64,000 nucleotides of DNA from Dyella sp. GSA-30 (GCF_027924605.1 NZ_AP027042.1:4565524-4629523), one strand, 5' to 3'. Shown: positions 43,414-53,724, counted from the first letter of the stretch. Notes: a model not told the origin generated them from the sequence alone. Program-made: numbers and translations.

Positions 43414-44562
43414 ATGAAACCACGGATCAATAAACTTGCACGAGGCGTTCGGGTCACACTATCGGTTGCGGCGGGCGCGATCGCGTTTTATCTCGCCTGC
43501 ATGGATAAAGGCACCCCAGAAGCTGCCATCCCATTTATATGGTTGTTTATTTGGCTGAGCCTGGTCGTACACGAACTGGGACACGCGGCAGGTGCCCGGC
43601 TCTACGGCATGACGGTGTTGCGGATGAACATTTCGGGTCTGGAATTTCATATGCAACGCCGCGGCTGGCGGATGCGTCAATCACGCATCCCACACCGCCA
43701 TATCGGTGGCTTTGTGCAGGCTATCCCATTGTTCGGGCAACCGGCACGCCCACAACTGATCAGCCTGACCTTGGGCGGCCCCTTGGGCAACCTTGTAATG
43801 ACCCTCTTGTGCGGAATAGGCGGATGGCTGCTGTTACCGCGACATACCGCCTCTTTGGCACTGTCCTTCGCCGCCGTGAACCTAGGCAGCGCTCTGGTCA
43901 ATCTGGTCCCCTACCAAGGCGCCATGGCCTCCGATGGCCTGACCCTTCTTAGATTGCTTCGTGGCCTGGAGGAGAATGCACCAAGTCGCGTGCACATGCG
44001 ATTGATATCGCGCTCCTTTGCAGGCCAAACGGCAGATCAGCTACCCGAGGACGAGGTGGCCTTACTGGAGCGGCAACCGGCACCCATGCCGCTTGTCGCG
44101 CTGTGGTACCGATTGAAAGCCGATCAAAACCGTGGCCATTGGGCAAGCGTAGACTCCCGGCGCATTGCGTTCGATGCGCAGGAGCAAGCTATGACTCCCG
44201 CGCAAAAAACGGCGATCTCCGACCTATTGGTAATACTACGGACAGAGTTCGCATTCTCACGGGCCATGCTCACCGGGGATAGTGCCGAACTGGCAAAAGA
44301 CACCATACCCGCCAAGCTCGCTTGGTCGCTGCCATGGCTGCAGCCTCGCTGCCAAGCGTTGATCGCCGCCTTGCAGGGTGATAGCAAACGCTGCACCGAG
44401 CTGCTGGAAACTTCCCGGCGCAAGGCGGAGAACTCCATCGACAAAGCGGTCTGGTCGAGCGAGAGCTTGCTGCGGACGTACATAGCAGCTGTCGACGAAT
44501 CCAGCCACCGACACCAGGAAAGCGCTCTGTTGCCTCATGCTCTCAGCGAGCCGGCAACGTAA
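43414..44562 (+). CDS. M50 (site-2-type) metalloprotease-like membrane protein
   Basis: 382 residues. H-E-L-G-H (residues 53-57) lies in the second membrane helix. A later V-P-Y-Q-G-A-M-A-S-D-G motif replaces the usual N-P-x-x-x-x-D-G and supplies the third metal ligand Asp. About five membrane helices are followed by a soluble helical domain of roughly 180 residues. Site-2 proteases cut membrane proteins within the bilayer. The end overlaps the convergent immunity-like gene by 20 bases. Confidence 0.85.
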   Translation: MKPRINKLARGVRVTLSVAAGAIAFYLACMDKGTPEAAIPFIWLFIWLSLVVHELGHAAGARLYGMTVLRMNISGLEFHMQRRGWRMRQSRIPHRHIGGFVQAIPLFGQPARPQLISLTLGGPLGNLVMTLLCGIGGWLLLPRHTASLALSFAAVNLGSALVNLVPYQGAMASDGLTLLRLLRGLEENAPSRVHMRLISRSFAGQTADQLPEDEVALLERQPAPMPLVALWYRLKADQNRGHWASVDSRRIAFDAQEQAMTPAQKTAISDLLVILRTEFAFSRAMLTGDSAELAKDTIPAKLAWSLPWLQPRCQALIAALQGDSKRCTELLETSRRKAENSIDKAVWSSESLLRTYIAAVDESSHRHQESALLPHALSEPAT

Positions 44563-45022
44563 CGACGCGAATTGCCTCCAACTCCGCCACGGCCTTGCCA
44601 AGCCGCCTGATGGATACCTCATCAACTCCCGAAGCCTGCTGGCCTTCCATATCCATGGCGTCATAGACGCGTTTTGCATCAGCTGCGATAGCAACAGCCC
44701 TGCGATAGCCATCTGGATGCTTGGAATAGAACTCGGCGTTGCCTCGTAACACAGCCTCCAGCAGGTCGCCTGCATAGTTGCCAGAGTCCAGCCAGGGGTC
44801 GCTCCAGAGCAAATCCATAGCTAACGGCATCACATACTTCAGACCCACCCCAAAGTGAATCGCTGTCCGGAGATCCGTCGCGTCAAGAAGGTTCAGAGGC
44901 TTCTGACGCAGCTGGAATAACCGTTGGATGATCTCGGAATCGGATACACACGGCTCCCATTCGTCACCCTCCAATTGTTGAAGCGTTTTCTCTTCGCTTC
45001 GTCTGTCGCGCTTGGAATCCAT
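44543..45022 (-). CDS. orphan contact-dependent inhibition immunity-like protein (CdiI_3 type)
   Basis: 159 residues, soluble. The segment D-L-R-T-A-I-H-F-G-V-G-L with L-K-Y-V-M-P-L-A-M-D-L-L and Y-A-G-D-L-L-E-A-V-L matches the CdiI_3-type immunity pattern (DLR, then PLAL, then GDLL). Such proteins neutralise a matching CDI toxin. No CdiA, CdiB or Rhs gene is in this window, so it is an orphan, perhaps protecting against neighbours' toxins. Confidence 0.72.
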   Translation of the reverse strand: MDSKRDRRSEEKTLQQLEGDEWEPCVSDSEIIQRLFQLRQKPLNLLDATDLRTAIHFGVGLKYVMPLAMDLLWSDPWLDSGNYAGDLLEAVLRGNAEFYSKHPDGYRRAVAIAADAKRVYDAMDMEGQQASGVDEVSIRRLGKAVAELEAIRVVTLPAR

Positions 45023-45184
45023 AATTCACACACCCCCAGGAAAAAGGATACTGCGGCCTTTGCTGTGGAGGATGGCGGAGCAGCCGCCTTGTCTCAACGG
45101 CTATCCTTCGACCCTGCGCACACTAAGGGCGAGGTGCCACATGCGTCACCCCGCCCGGCTCACTGGTCCGTCGCGCCCGGCTGC

Positions 45185-45487
45185 CTAGGCGTCCTTGCCC
45201 TCCCTGTCGGGACGGCTTAGCGCTTCGGCTCGCTCGCTCAGAATCTTCAGCGCGGCGGCCAGTCCGTCGACGGTGACCTCGTCCAGTTGCCAGTTCCGAT
45301 GGGGAGACTGCACCTGGGCGGCGCGTCGGGCGGCTACGCCTTGAGCCAGCACGCGCACGATGGCAAGCGTGCCGCGAGTCACGTCGCCCAGCATGCTGGC
45401 CTGATCTCGCGTGTGCTGTTGAGAGAGGGAAAGTGGCCCGAAGTGAACCTTGGGGCGCGCGCGTGCCGTATGATCGGCGTTAGCCAT
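45185..45487 (-). CDS. small hypothetical protein, possibly XAC0095-like
   Basis: 100 residues, soluble and helical. It shows H-F-G-P-L-S-L-S near the start and V-D-G-L-A-A-A-L-K-I-L-S-E-R-A-E near the end, loosely like the XAC0095-type proteins of Xanthomonadaceae. GAGGAG seven bases upstream supports the ATG at 45487. A strong hairpin lies in its leader. Confidence 0.65.
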   Translation of the reverse strand: MANADHTARARPKVHFGPLSLSQQHTRDQASMLGDVTRGTLAIVRVLAQGVAARRAAQVQSPHRNWQLDEVTVDGLAAALKILSERAEALSRPDREGKDA

Positions 45488-45517
45488 GATCAACTCCTCG
45501 AAAGTTGGTTGTGGTCA

Positions 45518-45569
45518 GCGGGCCGTATGGGTTGCCGCCCATGCGGCCCGCGCTTACTGCTTACGCAGT
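45518..45569. other. two adjacent hairpins upstream of the 100-residue gene
   Basis: A 14-bp stem (45518-45531 with 45538-45551, one G-T wobble, 6-base loop) is followed by a small ACTGC/GCAGT hairpin (45556-45569). On the minus strand they precede the gene at 45487. No T run follows, so a leader structure or mRNA 3' end is possible. Confidence 0.45.
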
Positions 45570-45692
45570 GTCGCCCGCGGCATCCTAATCGCGAACGCGC
45601 GGGCGACTTGCCGAACATCGCATAACGCGTGTTGAATGTCTGTAGGACAGGTTTGAAATTTGGCCTTGCTGCGTGTCGCGCAGAGCCGCGTG

Positions 45693-46370
45693 CTACGCGC
45701 CTTTTGCTTCCTGTTCCTTGCTCAACAAAGCCTCGGCGAGCAGCACTTCATAGGTATCCATGCGGCTCTTCAGCCGAACCAGTGACCATGCGCCCATATA
45801 CAAGATCACGAGCATCCAGAGCAGCAAGCCTCCTACGATGTGCACGTGGCCCAGCGCCTGCCAGTCGCCGAACGACCAGTCCTTGAACTGTAGATACAGA
45901 ACCACGAGAACCGGTAGCAATCCGTAGCGCTCCATACCTCCGGTGATCACACCAAAGCGGTAAGCGAACGTGAGCTTACGGTCGCGCAGATATCGCAGGC
46001 GCTGACCAATGTCGTCGATGGGGTGTTCGCACACCCAACGCACGAGTTCTCGGTAGCCATGGAAGTTTTCTTCCAACTCTTTGGAGTACAGCTCGTGCGG
46101 GCGATGGAAAGTGCGCCATTCGCGTCGCACCAAGCAAACGATAGTGATGAGGAAGCAGATGAGTTCTGCGGCCAAGCCGGTCCAGACAATGTATAAACCT
46201 ACCTTGCCGCCGATAAGCGTTCCGACAAGAGCAGAAGTACCTGCAACGATCCAGCCCGCGAGAAAGGACCAGCGCTCCAGGGTACCGGGGCGGTCTGTGT
46301 CAGATGTCTTGAGGGCATATTCGCTGACGCGTTTTTCCAACGCTACGTAGTTCAGGGATCCGTCTGCCAT
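45693..46370 (-). CDS. hypothetical multi-helix membrane protein
   Basis: 225 residues with four hydrophobic helices (about 37-55, 58-80, 145-163 and 178-200). A loop between the pairs contains W-R-T-F-H-R-P-H-E-L-Y-S-K-E-L-E-E-N-F-H. The family was not recognised. It resembles the SLATT-type two-pair layout, in which such proteins may form pores, but that is only a topological similarity. Confidence 0.65.
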   Translation of the reverse strand: MADGSLNYVALEKRVSEYALKTSDTDRPGTLERWSFLAGWIVAGTSALVGTLIGGKVGLYIVWTGLAAELICFLITIVCLVRREWRTFHRPHELYSKELEENFHGYRELVRWVCEHPIDDIGQRLRYLRDRKLTFAYRFGVITGGMERYGLLPVLVVLYLQFKDWSFGDWQALGHVHIVGGLLLWMLVILYMGAWSLVRLKSRMDTYEVLLAEALLSKEQEAKGA

Positions 46371-46554
46371 ATTTGCCCCAAAAATTTGCGATTAACAACT
46401 TCAACCCTGCATACCCAGTCGTTGTGAGTTCGGCTGTGTAACAGCCCCATTAATCTAACCCATTATCTGACGGGTCCACGGCGCCTAAATTCCGAGTCAG
46501 TGACAAAAGAGGGGGGGCAGGCTTATATTCGCCCGACCAGACTCAGGGGGAGTT

Positions 46555-47397
46555 ATGGGAAAACGGAATAAGGGTGGGATTGAGGCCATTACCTCGATGC
46601 CCTGGCAGGTAGGCATTATCTTTGGCTTGGTCGCCTTTATGGCGATCCGCTATGGCATTGGCTGGTATTTCAGTTCTCAAGGTGGCCCGGTACTCGCTGC
46701 CATGGGGAAGGCTGCATCCGAAGGGATCTACGCACCATTCGCCTGGCTAGTTCTTGGTGCCTCTTGGATCGGCGCGGGAGTGTCCTACCTTGGTCGTCGG
46801 CGTCGGCGGCTATTGCTCGAAACGCAGACCGGGCTGGATAGCATCCGCTCACTCAACTGGAAAGAATTCGAGCTATTGATTGGCGAGGCCTTTCGACGCC
46901 AGGGTTATTCCGTCGAAGAGACTGGCCTTGGCGGCAAAGATGGCGGAATCGATCTTGTCCTCAGAAAGGAGGGCAAGAGGATACTCGTGCAATGCAAGCA
47001 GTGGCGGACGCGGCAAGTAACCGTCAACGTGGTGCGGGAGATGTATGGCTTGCTAGCGCACCATGGGGCCGATGAGGTCAAGATTGTGGCGCTGGGTAGC
47101 TATACCAATGACGCCGCGCGGTTTGCGGCGGGTAAGCCGATAGAGTTGGTTCATGGGGAAGCGCTGCTTTTGATGGTGCGCTCGGTACAAAGAGGACCTA
47201 GCCCGACGCAACCAATCCTCTCCAGTCAGACCAACACCACGCCGCTCTGCCCCAAATGCGGTCTAGCCATGATTCGACGAGAGAATCGCAAAACACATGA
47301 ATTCTTCTGGGGATGCTCAGGATACCCCAGGTGCCGTGGTATGAGATCTATGGAAATGTCTGGGCCAAATAACCATTCCTATGTATCTGATGCCTAA
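46555..47397 (+). CDS. membrane-anchored Mrr-like endonuclease with C-terminal zinc ribbon
   Basis: 280 residues. Two membrane helices (about 17-36 and 58-80) are followed by an Mrr/RecB-like nuclease domain. Its D-G-G-I-D...L-V-Q-C-K-Q-W is the catalytic D-(Q/E)xK core. A C4 zinc ribbon of the topoisomerase I type follows (C-P-K-C-G and C-S-G-Y-P-R-C). The same order is known in other proteobacterial proteins, with unknown targets. It may act on foreign or damaged DNA at the membrane. Confidence 0.85.
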   Translation: MGKRNKGGIEAITSMPWQVGIIFGLVAFMAIRYGIGWYFSSQGGPVLAAMGKAASEGIYAPFAWLVLGASWIGAGVSYLGRRRRRLLLETQTGLDSIRSLNWKEFELLIGEAFRRQGYSVEETGLGGKDGGIDLVLRKEGKRILVQCKQWRTRQVTVNVVREMYGLLAHHGADEVKIVALGSYTNDAARFAAGKPIELVHGEALLLMVRSVQRGPSPTQPILSSQTNTTPLCPKCGLAMIRRENRKTHEFFWGCSGYPRCRGMRSMEMSGPNNHSYVSDA

Positions 47398-47532
47398 CGT
47401 TTCGATGTGGTGCTCAGGCACTCCGGCGCGGTTATCCGCAAAGGACGATGGATGCAACCGATCAGACCACAAAAGTGCTTACATTCATGGCGTCGATGAG
47501 CAACTTGTTCACCTAAAGGAAAAGAAAGAACA

Positions 47533-48096
47533 ATGCGAGTTCGCCGCCTGATCGCACCCTGGTTAGTTTCGCTATCGACCGTCGGATACGTCCAGGCGGC
47601 GGATGCAGTCTCCGTAACTCATGACTCCCCAATGGATGTCGCAACTGCCGTCACCACACTGGCGCAAAGGGATGCTGAGATCAACATAGAGTCAGTGGCC
47701 CGCATACTGAAACTTCCCGAGCTTCACGACAAGATTATCTGGACAGGTCCGTATTCAAGCATCGACCGCCCGGATTTCTTTGGATATTACATACCGCGGA
47801 AATCATCGATGGGCATCGAAAGGGTCGTGATTCGATGGACGCTGGACGGGCACGGCAGGTTCTTGACCTCGCTCACCATTGTTTTCAGGCCTGGCTCTTG
47901 CCCTGACGAAGCGCTCCTTTCCAAAGCAATCGGCAGCCAGCCGAGAAGCATGCCCGTGCCAGGCGCAGATGGCGGCCCGAGCTACGAAATGAAGTCGTTT
48001 TCCATCAAGCAGTCAAGGGGAGAGCCGGTAGCCATCATATATAACGCCAAGAACACCTGTAACTTGCTCTTGAGCCGCTTCAGGAGCTATGACTAG
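47533..48096 (+). CDS. secreted hypothetical protein
   Basis: 187 residues with a signal peptide ending near V-Q-A-A. The mature domain has two Cys far apart (C-P-D-E-A and N-T-C-N-L-L). No family was recognised. It stands between the nuclease and the second secreted paralogue. Confidence 0.6.
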   Translation: MRVRRLIAPWLVSLSTVGYVQAADAVSVTHDSPMDVATAVTTLAQRDAEINIESVARILKLPELHDKIIWTGPYSSIDRPDFFGYYIPRKSSMGIERVVIRWTLDGHGRFLTSLTIVFRPGSCPDEALLSKAIGSQPRSMPVPGADGGPSYEMKSFSIKQSRGEPVAIIYNAKNTCNLLLSRFRSYD

Positions 48097-48266
48097 CTTC
48101 CAGCAGTGCCTAACGAGCCACTTTGTTCAGGCCCGTTTCTGCACGCCAGAATCTATGGAGCCGGTGAGTCCCCAAGATAAGAGCACATAGCCCGTAGTGC
48201 TTTACCCTCTTCCCCGTTGCCCCAAAATCGCGCACCCTATGCTATCTACTCCAGGGGGAGACGGGC

Positions 48267-49778
48267 ATGCGAAAGGCATGGTTTTTCATCGCGCTCATGG
48301 CGCTACCGAGCATCACGCCGGCATCGGTAACCAAGCCGTCTACGCCGATCGCAACCGACAGCATGACGATCATCCGGGAAAAGTTGGAAGACGCGGTCAC
48401 ACTGCAAGAACGCGGCAATTCGACCGCTTCAATGGCGCTGTTACAAGAAATCCTGCAATCACCCACATTTGCCAAGCTATCTTCTAAAGAGCAACGGGCA
48501 GCAATACTGCTTGGTGCTGTCATCAACTACCAGCAAGGCGATTATAAGACAGCGCGCAATTTCCTCGTAAAGGCGACGAGCGGCCCATCAAAACCGCCAG
48601 CGTGGCTGGCTCGCATGGATGCGTCCTACCGGATTCACGACTATCGTGATGCTGCCCTATGCATTGCTGTAATCGCCCGGCAATGGCCAAATGAGCTAGG
48701 TGGTATTTCAGATAACACGCTTTACCTCATAAAGCATGAATTGGACTCCGCAGATGCATCCAACGATGAGTTGGCATTCCTCGAAGCCTTATTCGATGCG
48801 CACTGGTCTGCCGAGAACGGGGACAGTAGTCGCCTTTGGCTCGAGCTGACTCGACTGCTCATCGATAGAGGCGCCATGGCAAAGGCACGTATCGTTGCAA
48901 GGAGTATCCATTCCGTACGTTCGACTATCGCCATGCGCGTCGACAAACGCTTTGACATCATCACTCACTCGATCGATGACTCCCTCGACATCGATCGCGT
49001 GGCAAACGACGCCATCCAGCAGGCGGAGGCGTTTTCCAGAGATCACCCGGACAAACTTGCTCCGTTGGTGCACCTGCAGGAACTGCTGAATGGGTCGTTG
49101 CAATACGCACGCGTCATCGCCATTGCCGACGATATCAATGCCAAAGTAGCCGGGGGCAAGGGACCTAACCTCTATAGGGATTTCAAAGAACAGTACGTCT
49201 GGATGCTTGGGCAGCGCGGCAAGGCGTTGGAGGGTCAGGGCCAATGGGATGAAGCCGTCGCACAGCTCGCCAATGCTGCGCAACGCACGGAGTATGGTGC
49301 CGTCACCCAGGCCATCGATCTGGCCAACCTCGATGCAAATCTACTTCACCCCAAAGAAGCCTTGGAAGCGCTTACCACTGCAGACTCGCCCGCGAAGTCG
49401 GGGCGAACGAGTTCTTATGGACGCATGCAGCAGGAGAGAATTTTACTGAAGATCGCGATACAGCAAAAAGACAACGAGGCCATCGCTACACATATGGCCT
49501 ACCTACGTAACAATCGTGATCAGGCTATAGGCGAATGGGAGGATGCACTGCTGATGACGGGTGATGAAGACGCCGCTGCCGACCTGCTGATCGAACGCTT
49601 GCACAGTGTCAGATGGCGAAATGATGCACTCCTCGAAATGCAGAACTACGCAGACACGCCATTAACGCCGTTCTATCAAGGCATAAAGAAGCATTGGAAG
49701 AACGTGATCCAACAACCAAAGGTGCTTGAAGCCGCAAATAAAGTGGGGCGCATCGAGTCCTTTCATCTGGCAGGCTAA
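48267..49778 (+). CDS. secreted helical repeat protein (paralogue 2)
   Basis: 503 residues, clearly homologous along the whole length to the protein at 41856. It shares M-R-K-x-W-F-I-A-L-M-A-L-P at the start, D-E-D-A-A-A-D-L-L-I-E-R-L-H near the C-terminus and R-I-E-S-F-H-L-A at the end. The ribosome-binding region CCAGGGGGAGACGG is also shared. It is a diverged duplicate of unknown function. Confidence 0.78.
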   Translation: MRKAWFFIALMALPSITPASVTKPSTPIATDSMTIIREKLEDAVTLQERGNSTASMALLQEILQSPTFAKLSSKEQRAAILLGAVINYQQGDYKTARNFLVKATSGPSKPPAWLARMDASYRIHDYRDAALCIAVIARQWPNELGGISDNTLYLIKHELDSADASNDELAFLEALFDAHWSAENGDSSRLWLELTRLLIDRGAMAKARIVARSIHSVRSTIAMRVDKRFDIITHSIDDSLDIDRVANDAIQQAEAFSRDHPDKLAPLVHLQELLNGSLQYARVIAIADDINAKVAGGKGPNLYRDFKEQYVWMLGQRGKALEGQGQWDEAVAQLANAAQRTEYGAVTQAIDLANLDANLLHPKEALEALTTADSPAKSGRTSSYGRMQQERILLKIAIQQKDNEAIATHMAYLRNNRDQAIGEWEDALLMTGDEDAAADLLIERLHSVRWRNDALLEMQNYADTPLTPFYQGIKKHWKNVIQQPKVLEAANKVGRIESFHLAG

Positions 49779-49906
49779 GAGGATGAGTTGCCAAGCCGGC
49801 ACCGTATAGCATCAAGGATTGAAAAAGCGCAAACCATAAAACCTCTCCCCGTTTTATTAGCGAGAGAGGATGCTCAATCGGGCGTGCAGCTAAATAGCCA
49901 GTGCGT

Positions 49907-49931
49907 AAAAAGGGCGCCTGAGCGCCCTTTT
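49907..49931. terminator. bidirectional terminator between the paralogue and IcmF genes
   Basis: A five-base A run, GGGCGC, a CTGA loop, GCGCCC and TTTT form a symmetric terminator usable by both convergent genes. Confidence 0.88.
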
Positions 49932-49936
49932 CCCGT

Positions 49937-52900
49937 TTACATATTCCGCCGATACTCCCCACCCACATCATAAAGGGCATGACTAATCTGCCCCAACGAG
50001 TTGTACTTCACCGCCTCCATTAGCTGCTCGAACACGTTTTTCCGCTCGCGGGCGGTGTTCTGTAGTGTCTTGAGGCTTTGTGGGGCGAGGTCATTGCGGT
50101 TCTTGGCATAGGCCAGGACGTTGTCGATCTGCTGGCCCTTTTCTTCTTCGGTACTGCGGATCAACTCGATCTCGGTGGCGATTTCGCCACCGTGGTCCTT
50201 GGGCAGGAAGGTGTTGACGCCGATCAGCGGGAGGCTGCCATCGTGCTTCTTCTGCTCGTAGTACATCGATTCTTCTTGAATCTTGCCGCGCTGGTACATG
50301 GTGTCCATGGCGCCGAGTACGCCGCCGCGCTCGCTGATCGCTTCGAACTCCTTGTATACCGCTTCTTCGACCAGGTCGGTCAGCGCGTCGACGACGTAGC
50401 TGCCCTGCCAGGGGTTTTCGTTGAAGTTGAGGCCCAGCTCGCGGTTGATGATGAGCTGGATGGCCACGGCGCGGCGTACGCTTTCTTCGGTCGGCGTGGT
50501 GATCGCCTCGTCATACGCATTGGTGTGCAGGCTGTTGCAGTTGTCGAACAGTGCGTACAGCGCCTGCAGCGTGGTGCGGATGTCGTTGAACTGGATTTCC
50601 TGTGCGTGCAGCGAACGGCCCGACGTTTGAATATGGTACTTCATCATCTGGCTGCGCGCGCTGGCGCTATAGCGTTCGCGCATGGCGCGGGCCCAGATGC
50701 GGCGGGCGACGCGGCCGATGACGGTGTATTCCGGGTCCATGCCGTTAGAGAAGAAGAACGACAGGTTGGGCGCGAAGTCGTCGATATTCATGCCGCGCGC
50801 GAGGTAGTACTCGACGATGGTGAAGCCGTTGCTCAGCGTAAAGGCGAGCTGGCTGATCGGGTTGGCGCCGGCTTCGGCGATGTGATAACCCGAGATCGAT
50901 ACCGAGTAGAAGTTGCGCACCTTGTGATCGACGAAGTACTGCTGGATATCGCCCATCATGCGCAGCGCGAATTCGGTCGAGAAGATGCAGGTGTTCTGTG
51001 CCTGGTCTTCCTTGAGAATATCGGCCTGCACGGTGCCGCGGACGGTTTGCAGGGTTTCTTCTTTGATGCGCGCGTAGGTGTCGGCGTCGATGAGCTGGTC
51101 GCCGGTGATGCCGAGCAAGCCCAGCCCTAAGCCTTCGTTGCCCTTGGGTAGCTCGCCGGAGTATTGCGGGCGTTTGCCGTTGGCGAAGAAGCCTTCGATC
51201 TTCTTTTGTGCCTCGGCCCAGCGCTGCGGGTCGGCCTTGAGGTATTTCTCCACGTTCTGATCGATCGCGGTGTTCATGTACATCGCGAGGATGATCGGCG
51301 CGGGGCCGTTGATGGTCATGGAGACGGAGCTTGACGGCGAGCTCAGATCGAAGCCGGAGTACAGCTTCTTCATGTCGTCGAGCGTGGCGACGTTGACGCC
51401 GGAGTTGCCGATCTTGCCGTAGATGTCCGGGCGCGGCGCCGGGTCTTCGCCGTACAGCGTGACCGAGTCGAAGGCGGTGGATAGGCGCGTAGCTGCGCCA
51501 CCCTGGCTCAGGTAATGGAAGCGGCGGTTGGTGCGCTCGGGCGTGCCCTCTCCCGCGAACATACGGGTGGGATCTTCGCCGGTACGGCGATACGGGTAGA
51601 CACCGCCGGTGTACGGGTAGTGGCCGGGGAGGTTTTCGCGCATCAGGAAGCGCAGCTGATCGCCCCAGTCCTTGGTCTTGGGTGGGGAGACTTTCGGGAT
51701 CTTCTGGTGGCTGAGCGATTCGCGGTAGTTGTCGACGCGAATCACCTTGTCGCGAACCTTGTATTCGTTGACCTCGTCGGTGACGGATTTGTACAGGGCC
51801 GGCCAGTCGCGCAGGAGGTGAATGGCTTCGCTGCTCAGCTCCTTGACGGCGGCGTTGTAGCGCTGGCGCAACAGCAACAAGGTGCGGTCGACCTTGGCCT
51901 CGCCGCCTTCGACGACATCGTCGTGGCTGTAGCGCGACAGCGATTTCGGCAGCTTGTCGTCACCGAGATCCTTGAGCGATTCGTAATAATGCTGCGCCTT
52001 GCTGGCGTACTCGGCCTCGTGCTCGATGCCGCTGTTGATGCCGCGGCCCTGCTCGGCGATCTCGGCGAGATAGCGCACGCGTGCGCCCGGAATCAGCACG
52101 GTGGCGCGCGGCTCCTTCAGCGATGTGTCGAGCTTGGGCTCCCAACGTTCGGCCGCGAGCGACAGCTTGCCGCGCATCAATCGGCAAAGATTGGAGAACA
52201 TCCAGGTCACACCCGGATCGTTGAACTGGCTGGCGATGGTGGGATACACCGGCACGTCTTCGTCTTTCAGGGTGAAGGCGGTGCGGTTGCGCTTCCACTG
52301 CTTGCGCACGTCGCGCAGCGCGTCTTCGGCGCCGCGCTTGTCGAACTTGTTGAGCACGACCAGTTCGGCGAAATCGAGCATGTCGATTTTTTCGAGCTGG
52401 CTGGCCGCGCCGTAGTCGCTGGTCATCACATAGACGGGGAAATCGACGAGATCGACGATTTCCGAATCGCTTTGGCCGATGCCGGCGGTTTCGACGATGA
52501 CCAGATCGTAGGGCTGGCTCTTGAGGAAGTTGATGCAGTCATGCAGCACTTCGTTGGTGGCGGCGTGCTGGCGACGCGTGGCCATCGAGCGCATATAGAC
52601 GCGATGGTTACGAAGCGAGTTCATGCGGATGCGATCGCCGAGCAAGGCACCGCCGCTACGGCGACGGGTTGGGTCGACGGCGAGTACAGCGATGCGCATC
52701 TCCGGGAACGCATGCAGGAAGCGCAGCAGCAGTTCATCCACTACCGACGACTTACCCGCGCCGCCGGTACCGGTCATGCCGAGCACGGGCGTGCTCTTGC
52801 CGGCCAGCGCCCATTCCTTGCGCAGGTGCGCCAGCTCGTTCTCGCCCAGGCGACCTTCTTCGATAGCCGAGAGCATGTGGCCGATGCTGATCTCGTCCTT

Positions 52901-53404
52901 GACGTCGACCTTGGCCGGCGCCTGTTCCTGCGCATGCTTGGCGGCAGCGTTGCCGGTGCGCTGCATGACGTCTTCGATCATCTCGGTCAGGCCGAGCTTC
53001 ATGCCGTCATTGGGGTGGTAGATGCGCTCGACGCCATAGGCCTGGAGTTCGCGGATTTCCTCTGGGGTGATGGTGCCGCCACCGCCGCCAAACACGCGGA
53101 TATGGGCCGCGCCACGCTCCTTGAGCATGTCCACCATGTACTTGAAGTACTCGACGTGACCACCCTGGTAGGACGACAGCGCGATCGCGTCGGCGTCTTC
53201 TTGCAGTGCAGCACGAACCACATCTTCGACCGAGCGGTTATGGCCCAGGTGAATGACTTCCGCGCCCTGCGATTGAATGATGCGGCGCATGATATTGATC
53301 GCGGCGTCGTGCCCGTCGAACAGGCTGGCGGCGGTAACGAAACGCAACGGCGCGGCTTGCGCCTGCGTGTCCGAGACGGGGATGTGCTTGGCGGTCGTGC
53401 TCAT
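49937..53404 (-). CDS. icmF: fused isobutyryl-CoA mutase (IcmF)
   Basis: 1155 residues in three parts. The cobalamin-binding domain has D-G-H-D with axial His32. The MeaI-like chaperone GTPase has Walker A G-T-G-G-A-G-K-S (212-219) and N-K-F-D-K. The large catalytic TIM barrel of acyl-CoA mutases fills the second half. IcmF interconverts isobutyryl-CoA and n-butyryl-CoA using adenosylcobalamin, with the GTPase controlling cofactor loading. It may also isomerise isovaleryl-CoA. The order and length fit the family. A leucine-dehydrogenase-family gene 3 kb away fits branched-chain acyl metabolism. Confidence 0.95.
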   Translation of the reverse strand: MSTTAKHIPVSDTQAQAAPLRFVTAASLFDGHDAAINIMRRIIQSQGAEVIHLGHNRSVEDVVRAALQEDADAIALSSYQGGHVEYFKYMVDMLKERGAAHIRVFGGGGGTITPEEIRELQAYGVERIYHPNDGMKLGLTEMIEDVMQRTGNAAAKHAQEQAPAKVDVKDEISIGHMLSAIEEGRLGENELAHLRKEWALAGKSTPVLGMTGTGGAGKSSVVDELLLRFLHAFPEMRIAVLAVDPTRRRSGGALLGDRIRMNSLRNHRVYMRSMATRRQHAATNEVLHDCINFLKSQPYDLVIVETAGIGQSDSEIVDLVDFPVYVMTSDYGAASQLEKIDMLDFAELVVLNKFDKRGAEDALRDVRKQWKRNRTAFTLKDEDVPVYPTIASQFNDPGVTWMFSNLCRLMRGKLSLAAERWEPKLDTSLKEPRATVLIPGARVRYLAEIAEQGRGINSGIEHEAEYASKAQHYYESLKDLGDDKLPKSLSRYSHDDVVEGGEAKVDRTLLLLRQRYNAAVKELSSEAIHLLRDWPALYKSVTDEVNEYKVRDKVIRVDNYRESLSHQKIPKVSPPKTKDWGDQLRFLMRENLPGHYPYTGGVYPYRRTGEDPTRMFAGEGTPERTNRRFHYLSQGGAATRLSTAFDSVTLYGEDPAPRPDIYGKIGNSGVNVATLDDMKKLYSGFDLSSPSSSVSMTINGPAPIILAMYMNTAIDQNVEKYLKADPQRWAEAQKKIEGFFANGKRPQYSGELPKGNEGLGLGLLGITGDQLIDADTYARIKEETLQTVRGTVQADILKEDQAQNTCIFSTEFALRMMGDIQQYFVDHKVRNFYSVSISGYHIAEAGANPISQLAFTLSNGFTIVEYYLARGMNIDDFAPNLSFFFSNGMDPEYTVIGRVARRIWARAMRERYSASARSQMMKYHIQTSGRSLHAQEIQFNDIRTTLQALYALFDNCNSLHTNAYDEAITTPTEESVRRAVAIQLIINRELGLNFNENPWQGSYVVDALTDLVEEAVYKEFEAISERGGVLGAMDTMYQRGKIQEESMYYEQKKHDGSLPLIGVNTFLPKDHGGEIATEIELIRSTEEEKGQQIDNVLAYAKNRNDLAPQSLKTLQNTARERKNVFEQLMEAVKYNSLGQISHALYDVGGEYRRNM

Positions 53405-53585
53405 GGGGCGGGGAATCCGGGGAGTACAGAACGACCCCGATTGTAGCTTGGGGGCCGTTAGGCCGCATGACGAGGTGCAGCAGCAACGCGATTCGGGCCA
53501 GGCGTAGAGACGCCGTTAACGAAATAGGCCAGTGCCGTGATCAACAGAAAAACGTGGCGGTCGTAACTCTGGAAAAGCCGCCTGT

Positions 53586-53696
53586 TTCGTCATCCCGGCG
53601 CAGGTCGGGATCCATGCCTCAGCGCATATGCTTGCCACACGTCATCTGACGAGCGGGGACTGAGGAATGGATCCCGGCCTGCGCCGGGATGACGAA
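53586..53696. repeat. imperfect inverted repeat with CGTCATCCCGGC ends
   Basis: The left arm (about 53586-53624) and right arm (about 53660-53696) are reverse complements over about 37 bases, with a few differences. Each carries the CGTCATCCCGGC core also seen at 26987-27014. It occupies the 320-base gap between IcmF and the hydrolase gene. Nothing else is recognised there. Confidence 0.8.
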
Positions 53697-53724
53697 GTAG
53701 GAGAAGGTGTTTCTAGATTGGCTG

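Noticed and set aside
51515-53446. 643-residue open frame opposite IcmF
   Set aside because: It is antisense to the IcmF coding region and shows the low-complexity Val/Ala/Asp pattern of a GC-rich shadow frame.
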